This document shows positions 55,981-64,000 of a DNA stretch of 64,000 nt, piece after piece (position 1 is the first letter of the stretch; the number at the start of each line of letters is the position of its first letter). Source of the DNA: Oreocharis arfaki (taxonomy: Eukaryota; Chordata; Aves; Passeriformes; Paramythiidae); assembly GCA_013398015.1 (NCBI GenBank), contig VZRR01014172.1, forward strand, positions 62,001-126,000, given 5' to 3'. Under the pieces are notes generated by a model, which saw only the letters and a list, made by a program, of their open reading frames with translations, was not told the DNA's origin and made no database searches. The position numbers were made by a program, and so were the translations under genes.

Positions 55981-58019
55981 CAACCTTCTTTTGGCAAGGC
56001 TGCAAATCAAACTCAGGCCAGAGTTCAGCTGGATCCCAAAATCTCAGCTCCTTTGCCCCCATGGGGATTTTTACGGTGTCCGGTTCTCCTCCAGACTACC
56101 TGGAAGGCTTCAAATTTTCCAAAGGGTGGAAAATGCTTGTGCTGGGACAGCACTGGAACCATTGATCCCAGAGGCCCAGATCCTCCAGCAGCAGAAGGAA
56201 ACAAAGGAGGCAGTGTTTTCTGGGAATGGGATGGAAGAAAAATAATTTTGGCTGAAGCAGCATTTAGCACTTAGCAATGAAAACCCTTTTTGTCAGAAAA
56301 TTCCCAGCGAAATCTACTGGTGGGAAAAATACAAATATCTTGTCCCGTTGCTCTGAATCACCCTGATCTGAGACACAGCTGATCAGGGAGTAGCACAGGG
56401 AAGTTCCTTCCCTGGAATGCCCCATGGCAGCAGCAGCAGAAGAGTTTGTAAGGAAAAGCTCTTTTCAGTCACAAACACCATTCCTTGGAAATATTTCAGG
56501 AGAAGAAGAAGAGCAGATTGAAATTTTCTTTTGAAATTACTTCTTGAGTTTTGTGTTACCAGCACGACGACGAAACTGGAATGAAACAGATTTTTCAGCC
56601 TCACAGGGTCGCAGGAAGACACAGGAGGCATCTGGATATTGAGTTTAGTTTCATGGAAATCTTTCACCACATTTTCTTTATGCTATTTTCGAACAGAAAA
56701 GACGGAGCATTTCCCAAAGTGACAACTCCAAGCCCTGCTCTGGCTTTCTTATACGCACGGGCACTGATAAAAGGCAGAAAATAATGTTCAGTGCTAATTG
56801 CCAAGAGTTGCCTTAACTTCTTGTTTCCTTCAGGTGCACCTCGAAGACACATCAAACACACCCAGAGCCAGCAGAGAGCCTGAATGAGTTCAGTGTCTCT
56901 GCACTTTCATTAGCAGAAAAGCCACAGTTCATTTCCTAAAGAAAAAAAAAAGGAAATTGAAGGGTTGGTTTTAATCTTGTCCCGGCCTGAGTGAATCCAA
57001 GAGCTGGAGCAAATGGGATCCCCGTAAATCTAACGGCAGCCCCGGTGAAACCTTATCCCAGGCCTTCTTTAGGAAGTACTTAGTGTAAGAAGTAGCAGAA
57101 CTGGTTAGTGGAAACAGACCCTCTCCTCCTCCTGCTGCAGCCGGGCCCTGCTGCTGTGACCCTGCCAGATGTGGCACCAGGGCCAGGGAGGGACCCTGCC
57201 GTGGAATTAATCAGTTCCCATGTATTTAACCCCTCCCGTGCCCGTGCTGGGGGACTCTGCAGGGCCTGCAGGTTTCTGGGGCCGTTCAAGGCTGGGAAAG
57301 GCACGGGCAAACCTTTCCTGCCCGCTGAGAGAACCCATGAGATTTTGGGAAATGCCAGGCGCCCTTGGAGCCTGGTCCAGCAGTGCTCCCAGGAGCCCAA
57401 GGCTGGTGCTTGGAGCTGAGGGAATTTGTGACAACAGGGAAAGGAAATCCTGGGCTGTGCCCTCACTGGGGCAGCGTTTGCAGAGCTCCCAGCCCCAGCT
57501 CCCTGCTCGGATGAGACTTCACACCCTGGAACTCGTCCGTCCACAGACCCACCTCGCACTCTGCCCCTGGAATAACTCCTGGAGCAGCTCTAATTCCACT
57601 CCCAAGCTGAATTCCCTATCTGGCTTCTCCCAGACTCACACACGGTGATCTCAGCGTTTGGGCAGCACAGTCCTGCCCTGTCCTGGGCCGTTCCCCACCC
57701 TGGTGCCCTGCCCACATCCCGCCCGTGCCAGCTGATCCCAGCGATCCCAGTGCCTGAACTGGCCAGGAACCTTCGGGATACAGGCAAAAACTGCTGCCAT
57801 CCATGGGGGGAGAGGGGAGATCTAACCCTGCAAAAGGGCTGAGTTGCACGGCCAATGTGGTGGATGGAAAACTGGAAAACAAAGGGATGTCCTGGAAGTT
57901 GAAGGGAAAATTTAGGAAGCAAAAATGCACTTTTTGGGTGTAAGAGGAAGCTCTGGTATCTGCACTAATAACGAGCAGGAAAACTACTGTGCTCCCTCTT
58001 CCCACCTGTGCCTGAGCAG
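55981..58019. other. unique DNA, no gene seen
   Basis: GC-rich frames of up to about 160 codons at 57080-57650 occur on both strands and look like chance. No splice-bounded exon is evident. Confidence 0.5.
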
Positions 58020-58440
58020 CATTATTTCAAGCTTCCTCATGTTGTGTTTTTTATTTAATTTTCCAGCGAACGCACTCTTTTATCATCCAGAACCGTGAAA
58101 GTAAATTAAGAAGAAATGGTTTTCTTTCAATTAGACTCACAGTTGCTTTGAGTAACTGCCTATAATTCTATTTAATGAAAAAATAAAATCATTATTCCAG
58201 CTCTCCCTGTGCCCTGACAAGCACACAGACGGGCCCCATTAGCAAGCACTGTAGATTTACTTAATTAGAAAAATATTTTGTTTTCTCCAATTTTTAAAAA
58301 AGGAGAGAGGGAGGGAAAAAAAGAAAAAAGAAGCAAAAAAGAAACCTCCAGGCACAATATTAATCTAACCTGTTACCTGGTGCTTAATAACTTATAAACT
58401 AAAGGCATCTATCAATCTATAATTTAGTTTTGCCTTTGAT
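58020..58440. promoter_or_regulatory. candidate conserved non-coding element
   Basis: TTTATTTAATTTTCCAGCGA, ACGCACTCTTTTATC, GAACCGTGAAAGTAAATTAA, TTCAATTAGACTCAC, TATAATTCTATTTAATG and, further on, GATTTACTTAATTAG. Several homeodomain-type words lie in unique DNA. A purine-rich run at 58298-58345 interrupts it. Role inferred. Confidence 0.4.
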
Positions 58441-59169
58441 CTGCTCCAGCCCTTGGCTCCCAGTCTGGCAGCTGCTGCTGTCTTATCCTTCCTGCTTCGC
58501 TTCCGAGCACGAGGTCCCACACCCTGCCCGGGCTTTAATGGGATTTTTGGACACAGCACTCTGAGGTTGGAGGGTGCAGAAGAGCAGAATTTACACCTTG
58601 AGCTTGAGGAAATAACAGAACAACAGGAGGGAGCCCAGTGCCCAGCCTGGACCAACCACCCACCCTCCTTTAAGGTGATACTCTTAACCCACTCTCGGCT
58701 GAGGGATGGGAGATTTTTGGGATGGGAGATTTTTCAGGACGTGTTTCTGCAGCTGTCAGTGGCTGCCTGGACCGGTTTCAACACTTTGAGAACAAATATT
58801 CTGCTCTCCAATTGTTTTGGTGAGCGTTTCCCCAGCAGAAGAGCCAAATATCATCAGGACAATAAAATCACACGACCACGACATGGGCCCGGCTGTGCCC
58901 GGCTCTGGTGCTCCCCATGCAGTGATAGTGCAAACGAGGTCATTCTCCAGACAGAAATAGACCAAACCCCACATTTCTGACCACAAATCTCATGGAGCTC
59001 CTGCTGCACTGCTGGTAAAACCCAAAAGAAAGTCCAGGGGGATCCTTGAGCACAGCCGTGTGCTTGGCACCGGGTGCCAGAGTTCCCCTGGCATTTATGG
59101 GTTCCTGGGAACAATGCCCTCTCATTTTATCTGCATCTCCCTCTCTTTCCTGACGATTATTATTCCTGT
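58441..59169. other. unique DNA, no gene seen
   Basis: A 16-bp near-tandem duplication of GATGGGAGATTTTT lies at about 58704-58733. The 175-codon plus-strand frame (58453-58980) has no domain and no good start context relative to neighbours. Confidence 0.5.
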
Positions 59170-59410
59170 GCAGCAGAATGAATGCCTCCAAGAAGGGGAA
59201 GTTTCAATTAGGACACCGAAACCCTAAGCTGCAGTTTTATGGCTTTAAATTAACATATAGAGATTCGCTCCAGGTACCGTAACAAAATCAACATCCAGCC
59301 ACGCTCTCTGATTACAGAGCTGATAAAGAATTTATGGAACATAGCACAGGAAGCTCTCTCTTTGCTGGCTGCCGTTCCAGGGGCAGTGCCCCTCGCTAGG
59401 AAATGATGGG
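59170..59410. promoter_or_regulatory. weak candidate conserved non-coding element
   Basis: TTTCAATTAGGACACCGAAA, GGCTTTAAATTAACATATAG, GGTACCGTAACAAAATC and GATAAAGAATTTATGG in unique AT-rich DNA. Regulatory role is inferred. Confidence 0.33.
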
Positions 59411-59954
59411 GGCAGTGGCAGAGCAGATAAAACACACGGGGCTGACCCTCAGCCGCTGTAAATCACCCACTTCGCCCCCTTCCCGAGCCATGCAGGGCTC
59501 TGGAGCTGCCTTGAGCACTTCACCCTTGTCTCATGCACGAATTCATTCCCCTTTCAGCATTCACTGTCTTTTCTTTGCTAAAATTGCCCATTAACCTCGA
59601 AGGGCTGCAGTTTTTCACTTTATAGCCACTCCCAGCCTGCCTGAGCCAGGAACTTTCAGATTTTCACCCATCCTTACAAACTCTCTTAAATTAATAAGGG
59701 CCAGCGACGCGCCAGCAGATAAATTCAAACGCCAAAAACCAAAATCTTTCTGCCTGTGAGGGAGAAAAAAAAAAGGAAGAAGCAAAGATAGTTAAGACAT
59801 TTGAGCCCCCCAAAATTAACTCCTTCATCCCGGAGAGAAAAGCCAGGATTTTTCAAGCAGCCTTTTGGGCTGCTGAACCCACAAGGCAGCGGCAGCTTCC
59901 TGCTTCTGTGTTAATCACGCCGAATAAAAATAAATAATAATTTAAGGGGCTATT
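59411..59954. other. unique DNA, no gene seen
   Basis: AT-rich words continue (AATAAATAATAATTTAAGG near 59929) up to the CpG-rich patch. No exon is recognised. Confidence 0.5.
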
Positions 59955-60065
59955 CCCAGGCGGGCCCGTCCCTGCCCTTTCCGGCGGTGCGCTCGCCCCC
60001 CCTGCTGGCGAGGGCCCGGCATGGCAGGGGTGGCACCGCGGGACCGAGGGTGACAGGCGAGGCTG
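59955..60065. other. short CpG-rich patch
   Basis: About 110 bp dense in CpG (CCGGCGGTGCGCTCGCC, GGCGAGGGCCCGGC, CACCGCGGGACCGAGGG), abruptly different from the AT-rich left flank. It contains the CTCF-type motif listed next. Confidence 0.7.
59995..60009 (-). promoter_or_regulatory. candidate CTCF binding site
   Basis: On the minus strand the string reads GCCAGCAGGGGGGGC, close to the CTCF core CCAGCAGGGGGCGC. The plus strand shows GCCCCCCCTGCTGGC. A CpG-rich setting is typical of bound sites. The motif is visible. Occupancy and insulator or loop function are inferred. Confidence 0.45.
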
Positions 60066-60227
60066 TGCCACCTTCTCAGCCCAGTTTGGGCACAAACTCC
60101 TGTTTCTTTGCGCATCACAGCCACGGGAATCTTCACCTCGATGGAGAGGATCCCCGGGTTCCTGTGGAACGGGGAATTCAGCCCTGATTTAGGGCCAAAG
60201 CGGCGGTGAGTAGAGTTTTTTAGCAGG

Positions 60228-60650
60228 ACGTCAACAGTGAGGGGTTGTGGAGAAGAAGTTTAACAGAAAATCGGCAGTGAGGGATTGTGGAGGTGAGTTT
60301 TAGGGGAAAATCAGCAGTGGGGAGCTGCGGAACACAGGTTTGAGAGAAAACCAGCCATGAGGGGCTGTGGAGGACAGGTACAACATAAAATCAGCAGTGA
60401 GGGCTATGGAGCAGAGTTTTAACATAAAATCAGCAGTGACGGGCTGTCGAGCACAGGTTTGAGAGAAAACCAGCCATGAGGGGCTGTGGAGGACAGGTAC
60501 AACATAAAATCAGCAGTGAGGGCTATGGAGCAGAGTTTTAACATAAAATCAGCAAAGAGAGGCTGTGGAGCACGAATTTAACATCAAATCAGCCATGAGG
60601 GGCTGTGGAGCACAAGTTTAACATAAAGTCAGCCATGAGGGGCTGTGGAA
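60228..60650. repeat. 40-bp minisatellite with 119-bp higher-order period
   Basis: Eleven units of about 40 bp have the form AAAATCAGCAGTGAGGGGCT, GTGGAGCACAGGTTTAACAT. A three-unit block starting at CAGGTTTGAGAGAAAACC (60335) recurs almost identically 119 bp later (60454), showing a block duplication after monomer divergence. Monomers with CCATGAGG and with CAGTGAGG alternate. The array stops at GTGGAAGCCC. Confidence 0.92.
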
Positions 60651-61674
60651 GCCCAAATCTCCCAGTGGAACACCCCGGATGCTCTGCAGCCCCATCCCAG
60701 GAACTCTCTGGTTCCAGGCTTTAGGGCGGCCCCGCTGTCCCGAATCAGCATCAACAACACCCAAACCCTCTCTCAGGGATGTTTGTCTGAGCCGTTCCCA
60801 AAATCCCTGGTGACAGATTCCACAACCTCCTCGGACAATGCGTTCCCACCTTCTGACAAAATTCCTGCTGCTTTCCAGCAAATGATTGACTCCTGATCCA
60901 ATGAGAAGCGCTCTTGGCAGGCTGATGTGGAATGATTCCCAGAATAACGTTTTATCCATGGGGTAAGAACAGGGTGACCCTCACCTGGTGATTTTACCCA
61001 TCCAGGATCTCGGAAAAATCTCCTAAATCCAAATCCACGCAGGTCACTGCACCTGCCACCAGAGTGGGCAGCACTACCTACAAACCACAGCTTGCATTTC
61101 ACCTTTTTATTTGGATTTACCTTTCTTTAATTATTATGTCCTTTACACCCAATTCCAGCTCTCCGTTTAACTTCTGGGGGTAATTTTAAAAAAAAACTTA
61201 AAAAGAAAAAAAAATTCTTCAAAATGCATGGGAGCTGGCTATTATTTCTATTATAATATAAATAATATAATTATTATTTATAGTGTAGTTGGGGGATGGA
61301 AGTACAACCGCCTGCAAAAAAACCCACAAACAAAAAACCCCCCCAACAAAATACAACCAAATAATCAAATTATAGCTAAATAATCAAAATATATCTTAAT
61401 TTTCCATTGAATGGACAGAAAATTTCTGCCATAAAGGAAACAAAATGGGGGGAAAATGAAGTAAATTAGTTTTTATTATGAAATTCAGAATTTTTTAAGT
61501 AGATACCGATCAGGAAGGCTGAGAGAGCCTTGTGCACGGGTGCCCAGAGCGTGAGTGTGCACAGGGGTGTGCAAGGGCACATCTGGGGGCTCCAAATTGC
61601 CCAAAACAAACCCAAAACAAGCAGGACCAGCACAGGGAGAACTCCCTCGTCTGACTTCATTAATCCAACTCTTG
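60651..61674. other. unique DNA, no gene seen
   Basis: The right half is very AT-rich (TATTATTTCTATTATAATATA and AATAATATAATTATTATTTA, 61240-61280) with A-rich runs. No exon or repeat family is recognised. Confidence 0.5.
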
Positions 61675-61985
61675 CTCGTGTATCAAAGTGCAGCACGTTT
61701 TCTTGTAAAAATGATTAAGCTGCTAATTAAGCTGTTTATAACTTGTTTCCCTGGTTGCTAATGATAATTAACATGCAAATTAGCTGAGGGAAGAGAGGCA
61801 CAGGGGTCCTCAGTTCATTACCAAGTTAATTACTGTTTGCATACTTAAACATAACAGTTATAAATGGTGGCATTTAATGTAATGGCCGAGATGATAATTA
61901 TACCAACGACATTTTGAAAAGTCATTTCACTCCGTGCTATTTTTCTGGGTGATTGATGTTGCCATGGCTGGCTGATAAACTCACT
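61675..61985. promoter_or_regulatory. candidate conserved non-coding element, dense homeodomain and octamer words
   Basis: GCTGCTAATTAAGCTG, GATAATTAACATGCAAATTAG (octamer ATGCAAAT fused to ATTA words), CAAGTTAATTACTG, TTTGCATACTTAAAC, and GATGATAATTATACC followed by AACGACATTTTG. Four TAATTA hexamers and two POU-like words occur within about 180 bp. Unique and non-coding. Resembles developmental enhancers bound by homeodomain and POU factors. Function is inferred. Confidence 0.5.
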
Positions 61986-62813
61986 GCAGATCCAGATGAC
62001 TCGGGAACAGCAGAACCAAACAAGTTACCCCTTAACAACATCCCCTTATCCCTGTTTGTTTGGGGAGCAGGCAAGCAACGAGGGGAAATAAGAGCAGAAA
62101 ACTTCAGTATCAGCAGAGGAGGGATGAAGTGGGCTGGTTAACACTGTTTAATTTGAGCTGGCAACATGAGCAGCTTCCCTTTTTTAACCCTCACAGTCTG
62201 TTATTCCAAGTTTCAGCAGTGCTGGGAGCCCCTTCTGAGGTTCAGCCCATGGAACTCATCACTGTCCTCAGCCTCAAATGCTGATATCCTAAATAAACAT
62301 GGCAAGTAACACATCACACCATGGAAACGCCTGTGGGGTGTGAGCGCTTAGCACTGGGAAGAACAGAAGCAGATGGCACAGCTATTTTTTTGGAATGCCA
62401 CTTGCTTGGCATATTGAGGGATTTGTTCAAACAAACCTGTTCCAGTGTCCCTCACTGGACACAGAGGTGCTGAGCCAGGTGGAAAATCAGCCCAGTTAAG
62501 AGGGTGGGAAGTCTGGGGTGTTGCAGTGTTTGGACATCCAGAGGTTGGTCTTGGTCCCCAGTCACACGTGGCCCAACTGCTCCTGATTTCAGCACTTTCC
62601 ATCTGGAAAATCCTGGATTTGCAAAGCCAGGCTGGGAAATGTCAGTGGAGTAACTCAGAGTAGGAAAGGACAAGATTACAGGGGGTGAATTTTGTGATAT
62701 GCAGCCAGATCCTGGCTGACTGGCTCAGGTTATAAAATGACCAGGCTAAAACTTCTCTGGCCTGGGCCGCCTTCCACCCACACATTTGAGAGCTCTCCTA
62801 AACACCAATTTAA
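61986..62813. other. unique DNA, no gene seen
   Basis: No repeat family or exon is recognised. Confidence 0.5.
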
Positions 62814-62918
62814 TGACTGGATGTGGCACCAGGGCTCTGGGTGACAAGGCGGTGATCGGTCACAGGTTGGATTTGATGATCTTGGAAGCCTTTTCCAACC
62901 ACATCATTTTGTGATTTC
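62814..62918 (+). mobile_element. CR1 LINE, 3' fragment
   Basis: GACTGGATGTGGCACCAGGG, CTCTGGGTGACAAGGCGGTG, ATCGGTCACAGGTTGGATTT, GATGATCTTGGAAGCCTTTT, CCAACCACATCATTTTGTGATTTC: the CR1 3' end of the subtype with GACAAGG..GTCACAGG. 5'-truncated. Confidence 0.9.
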
Positions 62919-63617
62919 AGCTGGAAATTTCTACCCTTGAGCCTTTGCATCAGAGGATGCAGCATCAGAGGGGAGATCAGGTGTGTGAACATCCTAAGGG
63001 AACATCATAGGGAACCTCCTTCATTCACCCCACAGATTTCTATTCCAAGTCAGGCACACCCATCTGCCTGTGGAATATGCAGATCCACTTCCCTGCCTCC
63101 CACGGAGCCACTGCAGGACTCCCAGCACAAGGAGAACTGATTAAACTCTGCAGCTGCACAGCTGAATGCCGGAGTCACAGCCCAGACAGCCACTGAGACA
63201 GCAAAGTCTGCGTGTGGCAGCCTCCAGGTGCTTTCTGCTGTCACTGCTTTAATCTCCAGGACATAAACAAAGGGATTATTCCTTTTTCTAATGGAACAAC
63301 CACTCTTTCCTCGTAGTCTCGCTCAAGAGCATCTTAATCCTGCTCCTCATCGAGGATCCCTGCAATCCTTTGCGCTGTCATTCTTACTGGGTGAGCACAG
63401 ATGAAAATAGTCCAGTGCATGGAGAGATCATCTTGGCTTTCTGTGCCCACACACCTTCATGCACCCAGGCAGCTCCAGGAGGTTGTGATTATCTGCTGAG
63501 CAGAAGTTTGACCGAAGAGCTGTCTTACATATTCTACAATAGGGTTTTAAGTCCTGGAGAAAAGCAGGCTTAGAAGGGGACCTTCCTTCTCCACAGATGT
63601 GGGATGTCAGGTGTGTG
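62919..63617. other. unique DNA between two CR1 copies, no gene seen
   Basis: No exon is recognised. A short near-repeat of CATCAGAGG occurs near 62949-62971. Confidence 0.5.
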
Positions 63618-63902
63618 GGTGTCAGGCTCTGCTCTCAGGGAAAAATGGACAGGATGAGGATAAACAACCCCAAGCTGTGCCAAGGGAGGGTCAGGGTGGA
63701 TATCAGCAGTAATTTCTCTATGGATAGGGTGGTCAGGCATTGGCAGGGGCTGCCCAGGGAGGTTTGGAGTCCCCACCCCTGGAAGTGTCCAAGGAATTAC
63801 TGGATGTGGCACTCAGTGCTCTGGGCTGGGGACAAGGTGCGGAGCAGTCACAAGCTGGACTCTGATCCTGGAGATCTTTTCCAACCTCAGTGATTCTGTG
63901 AT
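63618..63902 (+). mobile_element. CR1 LINE fragment, about 285 bp
   Basis: GGTGTCAGGCTCTGCTCTCA, CCCCAAGCTGTGCCAAGGGA, GGGTCAGGGTGGATATCAGC, a GATAGGGTGGTCAGGCATTG phrase, GGGGCTGCCCAGGGAGGTTT, CCCCTGGAAGTGTCCAAGG, ACTGGATGTGGCACTCAGTG, ending TTTTCCAACCTCAGTGATTC and TGTGATAA. Same 3' subtype as the copy 0.7 kb to the left but longer. No intact frame. Confidence 0.94.
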
Positions 63903-64000
63903 AAAAACAGCACTTAAAAGACTGAGAACATCCTGAAAATGGATATTCCATGTACCCTTTCCTCTCAGACCACGTTAGGAAGCAGGTCTGTCTCCAGCAA
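63903..64000. other. window end, unique DNA
   Basis: Nothing recognisable before the edge. Confidence 0.5.

Noticed and set aside
1..64000. CRISPR array, prophage, endogenous retrovirus or bacterial operon
   Set aside because: The tandem repeats lack unique spacers of constant length, no gag, pol or env-like frames or paired LTRs are visible, and nothing resembles prokaryotic genes.

Overview
The window looks like non-coding DNA from a bird, probably a passerine. I find no protein-coding gene, exon, tRNA, rRNA, known microRNA, bacterial-type operon or CRISPR array that I can support. The bird assignment rests on at least eleven fragments of the CR1 LINE family. Several carry the typical 3' end, where a 'rule' sentence about TTGGACTTGATGATC-type DNA is followed by TTCCAAC and an ATTCTGTGATTC-type terminus. 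There are also ancient MIR-like SINE relics, low CpG content with local CpG-rich patches, and two assembly gaps inside homopurine or homopyrimidine repeats. The longest open frames are chance frames in minisatellites, CR1 DNA or GC-rich sequence.

Layout. 1-9.3 kb: three minisatellites (36-bp, 27-bp and about 20-25-bp units), a TTCC microsatellite with a gap, a MIR relic, two CR1 fragments and three enhancer-like AT-rich blocks. 9.3-24 kb: mostly unique DNA with blocks that read like conserved non-coding elements (best: 11.27-11.64 kb and 14.85-15.59 kb), a CpG-rich patch at 15.6-16.4 kb and one CR1 tail. 24.2-25.5 kb: three CR1 fragments in a row. 25.9-27.3 kb: two enhancer-like blocks. 31-37 kb: two long CR1 copies in opposite orientation, a 22-bp minisatellite made of palindromes, and further AT-rich blocks. 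40-43 kb: a CR1 fragment, a T30 tract, an enhancer-like pair with a CpG-rich hairpin, and an ATA/ATG microsatellite. 45.8-47.6 kb: two enhancer-like blocks around the second gap. 50 kb: CR1. 58-62 kb: enhancer-like blocks, a CpG-rich patch with a good CTCF-type motif, and a 40-bp minisatellite with a 119-bp higher-order period. 62.8-63.9 kb: two CR1 copies.

Interpretation. Many unique AT-rich blocks dense in TAAT, POU-octamer and AP-1-like words, spread over 64 kb with no exon, suggest an intergenic 'gene desert' or a very long intron next to a developmental regulator. This is inference: conservation cannot be measured from one sequence, the target gene cannot be named, and each conserved-element call is a hypothesis to test by alignment. 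I see no evidence of a novel multi-gene system here.
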